Assembly (NCBI GenBank): GCA_035275285.1
Contig: DATENA010000333.1
Coordinates: 1-19,643 of the forward strand
Length of the DNA: 19,643 nucleotides
Direction: 5' to 3'
From: Chersky-265 sp035275285
GTDB lineage: Bacteria; Fibrobacterota; Fibrobacteria; UBA11236
Position numbers and translations under genes: made by a program. How positions within the stretch are numbered: the first letter of the stretch is position 1; every line of letters begins with the position of its first letter. Below, piece after piece: positions 9,001 to 14,784 of the stretch. The notes under the pieces are model-generated. The model did no database searches and was not told the origin of the DNA. It saw only the letters and a list, made by a program, of their open reading frames with translations.

Positions 9001-11633
9001 GCAACGACTTCATCCACGGCGGGGACGGCGACGACGCCCTGTCCGGCGCCGAGGCCATGGCCGGCTTCTACGCGGCTCCGGCGAACAACGGCAACGTCCT
9101 GCGCTTCGGCCGGGAAAGGGCGGGCGAGTTCGCCGCCTATAACGAATACGATCCCTGGTCCAAGGTCTTCGTGGATGCCAACGGCGTCTTCACCGATCCT
9201 TCCTCCGGGACCCCGTTCCTGCTCAACTTCGAGGCCTCGGAAGGCCCCGCCGACATCCGCTTCGGGGCGCCCGGAAAGCCCAGCGACGGAGACGACGTTC
9301 TCTTCGGCGACCTCGGCAACGACTGGATGGTCGGCGGCACGGGCCGCGACACCCTGTACGGAGGCTACGGCTCGGACCTCCTCAACGTCGACGACGACCA
9401 TGACACCAACGGCGGCCGCAACGACGCGCCCGACACCCATGCCACCTATGAGGATTATGCCTACGGCGGCGCCGGGCGCGACGTCCTCATCGCCAATACC
9501 GGCGGGGACCGCCTCATCGACTGGGCCGGCGAGTTCAACAGCTATATCGTACCGTTCTCGCCCTTCGGGCACTTCACCATCAGCCGGGCCCCGGCCCCGT
9601 TCATCCGCGAGTTCCTGTACGCCCTGTCCGCCGACGACGGAGCGGATCCCACGCGCGCCTCGGACACCGGGTCCGAAGCGGCGCGGCGCGGCGAGCCGGA
9701 GGGGGAGTTGGGCCTGGTGATGCAACAGGATCCGGACTGGCACGATCAGACCGGATCGCCCGACGATCCGCAGCCGGGCAATATCCCCGGCGGCCGCCGC
9801 GACGTGCTGCGGTCCGCGACCTTCAACTCGGGCGCCGGGTCCATGGAGGCCTTCGCCCCGGATTCCGGGACCTGGGAAGCCGCCGGAGGCAAGCTGAAGG
9901 TCTCCGCCGCCTCCCTGGGTTCCGATGCCGTCAGCGTCTTCCACGTGGGCGAAAACCTCCCCGCCTACTTCGAGATCATGGCCGACGTTGCCGCGCAAAA
10001 ACCCACCGGCGGCTGGAAGGCCAATGCCTATATCATCTTCGATTACTTCGGCCCCGACGACTTCAAGTTCGCGGGCCTCAACATATCCGTAAACAAGCTC
10101 CAGATGGGCCACCGCGACGCTTCCGGGTGGCATGTCGACGCGCAGACCCCCAAGAATCTGCGGTCCGATCAGGAATACAACGTCCTCATCTCCATCAACG
10201 GGACCGCGGTGGTCATGAAGGTGGACGGGGTGGAGGCCTTCAGCCACGTGTTCGCGTCGCGCGTCATCGACGGCCGCAGCTACGGGCTGAACCAGGGTAT
10301 GGTGGGCATGGGTTCGGACAACAGCCGGGGCAGCTTCGACAATGTCTTCGTCCAGGCGCTCCCGCCGCAAATCACCCTCGACACCACCGAGGATTTCTCC
10401 GACGGCGTCGCGGAGCTGTTCCCCGGTCCCAACCGGGGCGCCTGGATCGTAAGCGGCGGGGCTTATGCCGGCACTCCCCCCGGATCCGCGCCGGCCGTGA
10501 GTCTGGTGTCCCTGGGACAGACCGAAGGCCTGGAAGAGAACTCGCTCCTGGACTTCCGCGCCGTGCTGAACACCGCGAACCGCGCCGGCCTGGTCTTCGA
10601 CTATTACGGGGAGAACGACTTCAAGTACGTCTACCTGGACGCGCCCGGGGACCGCATCGTCGCCGGCCACCGTTCGCCCCGGGGAGGATGGGTGGCGGAC
10701 GTTTCCGTCGGCAAGGTCATCGCGGCCGGCCTGAACTACGAACTGATGATTGCGGTCAAGGGCACCACCTTGAGCGTATCGTTGGACGGCGTCCTTGTCT
10801 TGAGCGCCGTTTTCAACGCCACCGGGGTGGATGGCAAGTTCGGACTGCTCGCCCTCGACGGCCCGGCCTCTTTCGACAATGTGCGCCTCCGGACCAATGA
10901 TCCCGCCTTCCAGGTCCCGGAGAGCGCGCAGGCCCTCGAAGCCGTATCCGAACAGATCCAGGGCACGGCAAGCGAGCGCGGGTTGGCCCAATCCGAAGTC
11001 GCTCCGGTGTTCGAGGAAGCGGTCAAGCGCTGGCTGTCCGCAGGCGTCGCCCGAGGGACCCTGGAGAAGGCCCTGGCGGGCGCGGCCGTAGTGGTGACCG
11101 ACCTGTCGGGGGCGACCCTGGCGCTCACGGTCGGCAAGACCATCTTGCTGGACGTGAACGCAGCCGGCCATGGTTGGTTCGTCGATCCTACTCCGGGGGA
11201 GGAGAGCGAGTTCACCCGGCAAAGCAGCGGGGCCCTGGTCGCGCAAAGGTCGGGCCCGGCCCGCCAGAACATCGATCTTTTGACCGTCCTTTTGCATGAG
11301 GTCGGCCACGCGTTCGGGTTGGATCATGAAGCGGCGTCCTCAGGGACCTCCGGAGTCATGGCCGAAACCCTGGCGGAAAGCGAGCGCCGCCTGCCTGCCG
11401 CTTCCTCCGGTCCCGGCTCCGGGAGCGGCTTCACCTTGGCCGGTGGGAGTCCGGAAGAGCGGCTGCGCGACCTCCTGGAAGCCAATCCCTGGCTGATCAA
11501 CTACCTGGCGGACTCGGGCGACCCCATGCCGCCGGCCTCCCCCCAGCCCCCATCCTCGGGTGGGGAAACCGAGCCCCCTGCCGCACCTCCCGGTTCCAGT
11601 CAGCCCGGGAAGGGGAAAGGCCAGGGCCGGTAA
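3..11633 (+). CDS. Giant RTX/Calx-beta surface protein with C-terminal metzincin protease motif (5' partial)
   Basis: The frame is open from the first complete codon at position 3, and the residues before the GTG at 45 continue the same fold-like text (AFADWLVPDSSYVW), so that GTG is not the start; the true start lies off the left edge. There are 3876 visible residues, numbered here from nt 3. In order: N-terminal region (about 1-220); filamentous-haemagglutinin-like beta-helix repeats with recurring GGDV/GDIH and GIGAAGAPLRIDS-type units (about 220-1175); scattered GGxGxD calcium sites (about 1180-1615); three Calx-beta-like repeats (about 1615-1975); RTX block (about 2280-3170); two related lectin-like beta-sandwich domains (about 3273-3456 and 3463-3633); metzincin zinc site HEVGHAFGLDH (His3765, His3769, His3775) followed by a Met-turn-like GVMAETL; Pro/Gly/Lys-rich tail ending at 3876. 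The role is probably an exported, calcium-stabilised adhesin or matrix protein, possibly self-processing. The export route is not visible because the N-terminus is missing. Confidence 0.9.
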   Translation, partial: SFNLFGDNAFADWLVPDSSYVWKDVNFTDERPLLISEVLVHAGGPHVPGFATGQDYTITYEQKDDSDVQMEAGVSVVLNVHSNLFYRYKGIIEDGQVTPESQTVQVVLPSLFNAGFETEYNNGNRPDWERVTGPQIGYGGNPADFDTDPVQNRWRSDFLNFQVDVDQWTTGGGWLRKKTHHTLVTVIEGKKDYYTHTLKADFPIRIDFLPGSSSPGISVKTTHDLFLRGNIFAPDNGTIDLGSTGGDILMADAMAIYGASPSIDAGGNVKALLEGDKGALQVSAGGDVELTAISRSNNTSILEIDQVSSSGGDVFLRAVNGIEAHGPGSVIEGRRIELNSRDGGIGAAGAPLRIDSAFDGPGGLAARAEGDIHILEVHGDLNLLRPTTWSDPAASVASIDGDVHLATVSGSILDGTFEVFRPVLQGGAGPIDSVLLFEGIPADARKYLVAPGLMAFLYPHTEFIGLKPGPAPAETPNVLGRHVELIAGGEEGRVGSVADAASLNLSNGHAGLTDGEKQLLSLASVEDVVGVHYELFRFTGASTPNYDLSAADFGNGSLWTEVSPDYITGVSRVGTQNAALAAGDLVLVQYDKDVFGLYQYHGSAGTSDLTDEDYTLAGRWSKVTADFWTDNNDPVTLQTGSLVANKRRIERLAIQISDDVDVDATGNLDVDAGPGVAVDSSLAIRVHRVTATGNVRLTSAGDILDLGAGQAAVAAFGDLLLKSGGSIEAQAAGQPFRIQLSNTSSLDANAALRIDIDQVSADTTIRAFDLAVSDLNVSNAIAEGKVVIEVKEGDMYVGQVVSLDSVDLKAQSDIFDAFDDAAATVVNILTPVVAAPAAGNVYLTAGGHIGQNSNFLDVEIRSGALLSASGGNTFVHSEAALRVEEAVSAGGDVALTVEGDALIDTVEAQAGTAVIDAEGGIVDSRDDAAANVTAATVVLSSGTVIGSAANAFDVDSSHASAGTVTAEAQGDIHLRETQGLLSIHTLVSLAGDLHIASPDGMADGNALFALGVPGLTLPYFHIAAPLVPSDLNLRARNVNLTASAGHIGTAADAIEIDSSSSAPGFLNVTAQADAYLTEVAGALRVGLVHSVAGDIGLKVRDSAVAGEDLLLNAAARITAPAGSIRLDAADNAVFDQGSVASAGVRIRIFGDNGDTGNQDAGGTLIDVSGSLSSVTIVIAGERENDTIVLHPSSLVGHTTVLGDTDGLAGGEDLIILDRLPSVITSHDRPDDGIAGPVRDTVDLDGRGGTDTYIVNLATARTDYLVNALDTGAPDDGADTLTLNGTEPGDSRNPSGEDLFLLRRNFAAFLNADSSPQDLHPEVERINYDEAINGRLRLNGLGGNDRFYSDDNSAITTLDGGPGEDFFQIGQVFGLAREPAEGTVAPGDEVETVETTLGFLSRGISFPMVVFAGDGADKISVYSNKALLKLFGEDGNDQFVIRAFVVVGTGDLNSTDTEVNGGTGDDHIQYNINAPVSIDGGAGADTVVILGTEIDDNFVITEDGVQGAGLNVDFTAVELLEVDGLEGNDHFFILSTNPDMVTTVIGGLGTDTFDVGGDVTARIAALEVEGRTAFINHSVSSLDPAYNGIFVEGLQLHVADENTGIAVLEQTGDTEVVEDDNDGVVQADETDSYTFRLAALPGVPTVAYVTVSAAQAAYKDEKAGGKSLLVSTDNVHFFEALVLTFDSNLAGTADPNAWDAVRTLYVRGTYDTAEEGERTVVISHSIQSANPAFDNLMIGNVEVKLIDDDKPGLIVRETELRTRVREGDAGDTYAIALTRAPEAGETVTVQLLPDAIGLAQIEVVNADPADAARFNPVTREITFNGSNWYLPFTVRVNAIDDPRIENRTRARITHVVTGDGAVYGAVQETWEIKIDVRDNDAAGVLVTQSNGETLVSEGHPDTYDLVLTKAPTAPVIVSILTDGQTLASADSDPLGRFDGSGAAPTLTFDASNWNVPFTVRVDVNPAAEPGNPVVQAFPAQPHLTNDIRGPLIIEGGTIPTKDRSLTRAVMLPTESDGPLPILQIETDETKQTDTLRIFGDGSVLNERGEHDAPVHAGGVGFVYGLSGPALDFGRFGNVSGLSMGGDFGLDVGTPGSPDVRFFDGGVSYHGLEVVDIRLGSGNDVFTVTTTIENVITVVHGGGNRAQVRSGSMSFAGGVLSFSDPIGWADLGFLAGHQIAVAGPPSVAGTYRIAAVSGNELTLAGAVFAGMTADATVTLKGDTLIATGGGGAAAPLVLLGDTTQDGRYYNSTTAALTGQSRAFFVHGDDLIDASAATLSVTAYGGRGDDTVVGSQAGDHLAGGSGNDSISGQGGADHIYGDSAFNLDLGRRLDLSIADPAHQVLTVVTAPSGGDYADTRDALAAGSDTLRGDGAADYLFGDHGVIEQAPGAERLASTAQVERIFTVEPSNGAGDTIHGDAGGDYILGGNGGDSLHGDADRDILLGDNGIIDFAGADGDLADVDRAATTYPTIGGADAIQGGDHNDIIMAGTAGDTVHGGNGNDLIFGDHGEATGDVDGIHLPLSGLADAFAFRAIDTQNHHLGGSDTLHGDAGHDILLGQQGSDTVYGDEGNDDLIGGHNVAGGHDAGDRLDGGSGQDVIAGDNAQVLRRGDALSPRMRSLEGAALYGQVPGVNDGEPLVGAQPRFNPDGVETRTITLFDHSFTPAAGTSGADYIAGGPDDDLILGQLGNDAIQGDGSIAETVSAGRDGAGLLAVDPSVENALTDGDDYIEGNGGNDLIFGNLGQDDIVGGSSDLFGLAHRGLRPDGSDLLFGGAGVDLARNDPGDASTMGHAQDADVLAGDNAAIYRLVGTFGADTGGYLAFNYDNYSSALRIVPRAVALLDYSPGGPDYLPSAGPSADDIGAADEIHGESGDDAAYGMVGNDILFGEGQDDDLIGGYGDDWISGGSGQDGILGDDGRVYTSRNSTAGEPLYGIAGIPGAQLNQLLTTPGQIYSATLNVAGELKKTVNLTPFKLGNPEDLDYAHDDFQPALADDVIYGGWGNDFIHGGDGDDALSGAEAMAGFYAAPANNGNVLRFGRERAGEFAAYNEYDPWSKVFVDANGVFTDPSSGTPFLLNFEASEGPADIRFGAPGKPSDGDDVLFGDLGNDWMVGGTGRDTLYGGYGSDLLNVDDDHDTNGGRNDAPDTHATYEDYAYGGAGRDVLIANTGGDRLIDWAGEFNSYIVPFSPFGHFTISRAPAPFIREFLYALSADDGADPTRASDTGSEAARRGEPEGELGLVMQQDPDWHDQTGSPDDPQPGNIPGGRRDVLRSATFNSGAGSMEAFAPDSGTWEAAGGKLKVSAASLGSDAVSVFHVGENLPAYFEIMADVAAQKPTGGWKANAYIIFDYFGPDDFKFAGLNISVNKLQMGHRDASGWHVDAQTPKNLRSDQEYNVLISINGTAVVMKVDGVEAFSHVFASRVIDGRSYGLNQGMVGMGSDNSRGSFDNVFVQALPPQITLDTTEDFSDGVAELFPGPNRGAWIVSGGAYAGTPPGSAPAVSLVSLGQTEGLEENSLLDFRAVLNTANRAGLVFDYYGENDFKYVYLDAPGDRIVAGHRSPRGGWVADVSVGKVIAAGLNYELMIAVKGTTLSVSLDGVLVLSAVFNATGVDGKFGLLALDGPASFDNVRLRTNDPAFQVPESAQALEAVSEQIQGTASERGLAQSEVAPVFEEAVKRWLSAGVARGTLEKALAGAAVVVTDLSGATLALTVGKTILLDVNAAGHGWFVDPTPGEESEFTRQSSGALVAQRSGPARQNIDLLTVLLHEVGHAFGLDHEAASSGTSGVMAETLAESERRLPAASSGPGSGSGFTLAGGSPEERLRDLLEANPWLINYLADSGDPMPPASPQPPSSGGETEPPAAPPGSSQPGKGKGQGR
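6843..9516 (+). repeat. RTX (haemolysin-type) calcium-binding nonapeptide block inside the giant gene
   Basis: About thirty variants of GGxGxDxxx can be read in frame (examples: GGSGNDSIS, GGNGNDLIF, GGYGDDWIS, GGTGRDTLY). They come in clusters that often end in GDxG (LFGDHG, LLGDNG, IFGDHG, ILGDDG), separated by non-repeat inserts of roughly 20-80 residues. In known RTX proteins such tandem nonapeptides form a parallel beta-roll that folds on binding extracellular calcium. The regular alternation of roll segments and inserts is like that of large repetitive calcium-binding surface proteins rather than of the compact RTX tail of pore-forming toxins. Confidence 0.9.
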
Positions 11634-11654
11634 TATTTTAAAGGCATTCGGGCC

Positions 11655-11683
11655 GTGAATCCGATCCCGTTTCTTGGTATGAT
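11655..11683 (+). promoter_or_regulatory. Extended -10 promoter of the beta-helix gene
   Basis: TGGTATGAT at 11675-11683 matches the extended -10 form TGnTATAAT with one mismatch. A weak -35-like GTGAAT lies 17 bp upstream at 11655-11660, as is usual for extended -10 promoters. Transcription would start near 11690, just ahead of the ribosome binding site. The site lies in the 77-bp gap after the giant gene, so the downstream gene can be expressed independently. Confidence 0.5.
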
Positions 11684-11697
11684 GGAAGCAGCTCGAC

Positions 11698-11705
11698 AGG
11701 AGGAG
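11698..11705 (+). promoter_or_regulatory. Strong ribosome binding site fixing the 11711 start
   Basis: AGGAGGAG lies 5 nt before the ATG at 11711. It is close to the full Shine-Dalgarno complement and selects that ATG as the start. Confidence 0.8.
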
Positions 11706-11710
11706 ATCTT

Positions 11711-12937
11711 ATGAGGGAAAGGATCTTTCTAAGCGCGGTGTGCGCATCGGTTGCCCTTGGATCGGATGCCGCTGCAACGTCCATCCAAGCGGGCGGAACC
11801 ATCGCCTCGGACACGACCTGGTCGGTGGATACGGTTAAGGTCGTCTCCGACGTCGTGGTGGACAAGGGCGCAACCCTGACTATCCGGAAGGGCGCCCTGG
11901 TCGAATTCCAGGCCCATTACTCCCTGCAAGTCAAGGGCAGGCTATCGGCCCAGGGAGCCGCCGGCGATACCATCCGCTTCCAGTCCAAGGACACCGTGGC
12001 GGGCTGGGCCGGGATCCGCTTTTCCGAAGATTCGGCCCTGGTCGATTCCAGCCGCCTTTCCCTTTGCCGCTTCCGATACGGCAAGGCCACCGGCACGGGA
12101 ATCTCCGGCTATGGCGGGGCCATCTTCGCCAACAAATATTCCAAGCTGTCCATCGCCAGATGCCTGTTCTTCGGAAATACCGCCGGCTCGGGCGGCGGTA
12201 TTTATTTGCAGTTCTCCCATGCCCGGATCGTGAACTGCGCCTTCGTCGCCAATACCGCGGATTTTTATGGGGGTGGCTTGCTCGCCAATTACTCGAACCC
12301 GGCCGTGATCGGTTCCCTGTTCGATCGGAACAATGCCCGCACTGGAGGAGGGATAGACCTGCAGAACTCCGCGCCGCAGATCACCAATGTGCTCGCCACC
12401 CGGAATTCCGCCGTGACGGGGAGCGCTTTGCGTTGCTTCTCCTCCAGCCCGACGGTGCGGAATACCATCATCTGGGGCAACCACCTGTTTCCCGCCGGCG
12501 AAGGGCAGGTGGTCCTGCACGACGATCCTTCCGAACCCGCCTTCAGCTACAGCCTGATCGAGGGAGGCAAGGCGGCTTTTACGGGAGACGGCTCGGGCAC
12601 GAGCTATACCGGCACCTTCTCCGACAATATCGACGCAGACCCGGTTTTCGAAGACACCTCCAAATCCAATTTCAAATTGAAGGCCGGTTCACCGGCCCTC
12701 AACAAGGGGATTCCCGATATTTCGAGCCTGGACCTCCCTGCCGTGGACCTGGCGGGCGAAGCCCGGGTAGCGGGAGGCCGTATAGACCTGGGACCGTTGG
12801 AACGGCAGGATACCACGCCCATCAGGCTCCGCCCCGCCAGGCCAGGCGCGATCACGGAGATTTCCCGTCCACCCCGGATCGATGCCCTGGGACGCTGCCC
12901 GGAAAGGTGGACCGGCATGGGAATCCGTTGGTTCTGA
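11711..12937 (+). CDS. Secreted parallel beta-helix (pectin-lyase-like fold) protein
   Basis: 408 residues. The N-terminus (MRERIFLSAVCASVALGSDAAA) reads as a signal peptide, with likely cleavage near residue 22. It is followed by a stretch typical of beta-helix caps (DTTWSVDTVKVVSDVVVDKG, KGALVEFQ). Residues about 115-270 carry repeated GGG(I/L)-plus-NTA/FxxN turns (GYGGAIFAN, GSGGGIYLQ, YGGGLLANY, RTGGGIDLQ), the ladder seen in right-handed beta-helix and polymorphic outer-membrane proteins. Near residue 330 a SPALNKGIPDIS...GGRIDLGPLE segment matches the choice-of-anchor Q type end found after such helices. The last 40 residues contain DALGR and end in GMGIRWF, resembling a short C-terminal sorting tail. 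A surface or extracellular carbohydrate-associated role is likely; I see no catalytic signature that would identify a lyase. It follows the giant surface gene by 77 bp but has its own promoter. Confidence 0.8.
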   Translation: MRERIFLSAVCASVALGSDAAATSIQAGGTIASDTTWSVDTVKVVSDVVVDKGATLTIRKGALVEFQAHYSLQVKGRLSAQGAAGDTIRFQSKDTVAGWAGIRFSEDSALVDSSRLSLCRFRYGKATGTGISGYGGAIFANKYSKLSIARCLFFGNTAGSGGGIYLQFSHARIVNCAFVANTADFYGGGLLANYSNPAVIGSLFDRNNARTGGGIDLQNSAPQITNVLATRNSAVTGSALRCFSSSPTVRNTIIWGNHLFPAGEGQVVLHDDPSEPAFSYSLIEGGKAAFTGDGSGTSYTGTFSDNIDADPVFEDTSKSNFKLKAGSPALNKGIPDISSLDLPAVDLAGEARVAGGRIDLGPLERQDTTPIRLRPARPGAITEISRPPRIDALGRCPERWTGMGIRWF

Positions 12938-13067
12938 TCCCTTCCTCTTCACGAAATCTCTCTTTACTCTATAGGCGCCATTCCGGGTAGGGGGTACGGA
13001 TACATTTTATCCCAGCGCACCTCACCGGTTCAATACGGACGTGACCGAATGCTCGCAACCGCTATGC
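12938..13067. other. Convergent intergenic gap, no feature resolved
   Basis: This 130-bp gap separates the 3' ends of the beta-helix gene (+) and the AbiEii toxin gene (-). I looked for a hairpin followed by a T-run on either strand and found none convincing. It also marks the change to lower GC on the AbiE side. Confidence 0.5.
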
Positions 13068-14030
13068 CTAATTGAAGACGGTCTTGGCCCAGGTGCGTAT
13101 CGTTGCGCATGCCTCTTCCAGGGAGACTCGGGATCCCCAGAACATAGAATCAATGGCCGCATGTGCGCAGCGGAGCGACTCCCAACGAAGTCCATCGACT
13201 GGTGCAAGCGCGGGGTTTGAAGAAGCAGGAAGTACGGCTATCTGCTTTTGTGCCAGCATCTCTTCGGCGAGGGACTGCAAGTCCGCATAACCCTTGAGTG
13301 GAGGAAGCCGGGCGGTAGCCGCGATGATGCGCGCCGCGTCTTCATAGTGCCGGATAAAGGTCGCAGGTTCCGAACTTTCATTTGGGAAGCGTCGATGCAG
13401 GGCATCGAGCTTCTCTAATAATGTCACGATGGGGTGAACGCAACGCACTTCCTTAGGACGGTTGTCAATGAAGTCGCCGAGTTGGCTCTCTTCGGCCAGC
13501 CTTTCATGGACGAACGAGTTCAGGTCGCGCGGAATGAACGGGATCACGCGGGCGTTGCCTACCTCAAGCCGGATGAACGGGGACATGGCGCCGCCAAGTT
13601 CTGCGAGATGGCGTCCGGGATAATGGACGAGAATATCGGCGCTTCGCCATGCACGGTCGATTGAACCGGGATCGAGGGCAATCCGCGCGCCCGGCACTGA
13701 GATCAAATCGGAAAGTGTTTCAAAGTACGTCTTGCGTTCGCTCACCGCCTTCAAGCCGGCGCTTTTCCAGTTTGAAACTCTGGGCAAGGTGCCGACGCTG
13801 CCAGGTTCGATCTTCAGGTCGAGGTCTTCCGAGAAGCGCTCGATAAGGTTGAATCCCTTTGACAGCGATGTGCCACCTTTGAACCAGACTTCGAATCCTG
13901 CCATATGCAGGCTCCATAGAGCGTGGGTGACCCAATAGTCTTTCTCGATGATCCCGCGCGAAAATTTCCGCTTCTCGGAGACAATCTGCAGGAGATCATC
14001 GAACTCGGGATCTTCGTGAACGAAATTCAC
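13068..14030 (-). CDS. abiEii: AbiEii-type nucleotidyltransferase toxin
   Basis: 320 residues on the minus strand, GTG start at 14030 and TAG stop at 13068. The protein shows the AbiEii/DNA polymerase-beta-like nucleotidyltransferase signature: EKDYW at 29-33, GGTSLSK at 52-58, SEDLDL at 67-72 (metal-binding Asp69 and Asp71), and LLEKLDALHRRF at 204-215 with the conserved Lys207. Length is normal for the family and all key residues are present, so the enzyme looks intact. Known AbiEii relatives are toxins that arrest growth by nucleotide transfer, in some cases to tRNA, and AbiE systems can abort phage infection; this one's substrate cannot be read from sequence. The GTG overlaps the TGA of the upstream antitoxin gene (GTGA, 14027-14030), indicating translational coupling. 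GC content is lower than in the large flanking genes, suggesting transfer. Confidence 0.92.
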   Translation of the reverse strand: MNFVHEDPEFDDLLQIVSEKRKFSRGIIEKDYWVTHALWSLHMAGFEVWFKGGTSLSKGFNLIERFSEDLDLKIEPGSVGTLPRVSNWKSAGLKAVSERKTYFETLSDLISVPGARIALDPGSIDRAWRSADILVHYPGRHLAELGGAMSPFIRLEVGNARVIPFIPRDLNSFVHERLAEESQLGDFIDNRPKEVRCVHPIVTLLEKLDALHRRFPNESSEPATFIRHYEDAARIIAATARLPPLKGYADLQSLAEEMLAQKQIAVLPASSNPALAPVDGLRWESLRCAHAAIDSMFWGSRVSLEEACATIRTWAKTVFN

Positions 14031-14602
14031 GATGCACTCGTCGTGGAAGCCACAAGCGACTGCGTTGCCTTCGTCGCATAGCGCTTCGCCATTTCCAGCA
14101 GTCGTTTTCGGCTGAAGATTCCCCGCGTCAAGGCTCGGGCGAGCGACGCCGCAAGCTCGCTACGCGAAGCGCCGGCCTGATCAGCATGTTCGAGCAAGTC
14201 GACCACGAACCACTCTGGTGGCGGATTTTCGGGAAAGGCAATGCGCCGAAGCACGAATCTCCGTCCTCCGAAATGAAACGTGCCTGATCGCTTGGTATTG
14301 TATACGAGCGGAGCCGCAAAAACGGCGGTCGTGCCTAGGCCGAGCGTGTTCCAATGATCGGGGCCCGTAAAAACGAAGGGCGCCCCTTCGAGAAAGGCGC
14401 GCATGAGTTCCTCGTCGCTCGGGGGTACTGCTCCGAAGCGGCTCCGCTTCAGATGCGCAAACAGGCCATGGGCAAGCGGAACGAGCTTTCCTTCCTGCAC
14501 TAATCGCTTGGCAAGCCGGGGAGCATTGATGCCCCAAGCCGCAAGATCGCGTGTTCGGTATACGCGGCCCGGTTCAAGTTGAGGCTTGGCGGACGTTGCC
14601 AT
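14027..14602 (-). CDS. abiEi: AbiEi-type antitoxin / autorepressor
   Basis: 191 residues if translation starts at the ATG at 14602. A longer in-frame TTG at 14635 would add MYLFFRRNNTA, but the AGGAG at 14616-14620 lies inside that extension, 13 nt before the ATG, so the shorter form is preferred. Residues about 14-55 (YRTRDLAAWGI...RLAKRLVQEGKLVPLAHGLFAH) form the N-terminal winged-helix domain typical of AbiEi antitoxins; it is followed by PSDEELMRAFLEG and FTGPDHWNTLGLG, which fit the AbiEi/DUF6088 family core. In known AbiE systems this protein represses its own operon and neutralises AbiEii without stable complex formation (type IV behaviour). It is first in a two-gene operon with the toxin, the standard order. 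Confidence 0.87.
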   Translation of the reverse strand: MATSAKPQLEPGRVYRTRDLAAWGINAPRLAKRLVQEGKLVPLAHGLFAHLKRSRFGAVPPSDEELMRAFLEGAPFVFTGPDHWNTLGLGTTAVFAAPLVYNTKRSGTFHFGGRRFVLRRIAFPENPPPEWFVVDLLEHADQAGASRSELAASLARALTRGIFSRKRLLEMAKRYATKATQSLVASTTSAS

Positions 14603-14784
14603 GGCTGTATTATTTCTCCTGAAAAAAAGATACAACTAAACTGAGGCAGATGCAAACCCTAAATGCGTTTATGATTAATTTTTGGTTTTGAGGCTTTTTC
14701 CCACCTCTCACTGTACCGGAGAGCACGGAGAGAGGCAAATTCCTAGATTAGCGATCCGATTCGGATGGAATACCCCGGAAAGCC
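14603..14784. promoter_or_regulatory. Divergent intergenic region between abiEi (-) and the HA-repeat ORF (+)
   Basis: This AT-rich stretch of about 180 bp must hold the abiE promoter/operator on the minus strand and the promoter of the HA-repeat ORF on the plus strand. A T-rich tract and the AGGAG at 14616-14620 serve abiEi. I could not settle on a convincing -35/-10 pair in either direction. The part from 14705 onward belongs to the repeat unit shared with 18944-19027. Confidence 0.4.
14754..14766. promoter_or_regulatory. Perfect 13-bp palindrome upstream of the HA-repeat ORF
   Basis: ATCCGA-T-TCGGAT is an exact inverted repeat centred 25 bp before the ATG at 14785. It could be an operator or part of the repeat unit's end. 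The equivalent position in the broken second copy reads ATCTGATTAGGGT, so the symmetry is lost there. Confidence 0.35.

Noticed and set aside
6843..9516. Repeated GGC/GAC-rich DNA that could look like a CRISPR or tandem DNA repeat.
   Set aside because: The periodicity is at protein level (nine-residue RTX motifs) with varied DNA and no constant spacer length, so it is coding repeat sequence.
2817..11327. An antisense open frame of 2836 codons on the minus strand.
   Set aside because: It lies exactly in register opposite the giant gene, so GNC-rich sense codons give GNC-rich antisense codons without stops. Its translation is low-complexity Gly/Val/Ala/Asp text with no domain pattern, and the sense strand has clear domains throughout.
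11634..11665. A possible terminator hairpin (ATTCGGGCCGTGAAT) after the giant gene.
   Set aside because: The stem has only about four clean pairs and there is no T-run after it; it also overlaps the -35 region of the next gene's promoter.
12064..12990. A 308-codon open frame on the plus strand overlapping the beta-helix gene.
   Set aside because: It is the +1 shadow of 11711-12937: Arg/Pro-rich, without a ribosome site, while the other frame has a signal peptide and regular beta-helix repeats. I also considered a frameshift joining the two C-termini but saw no family signal in the extension.
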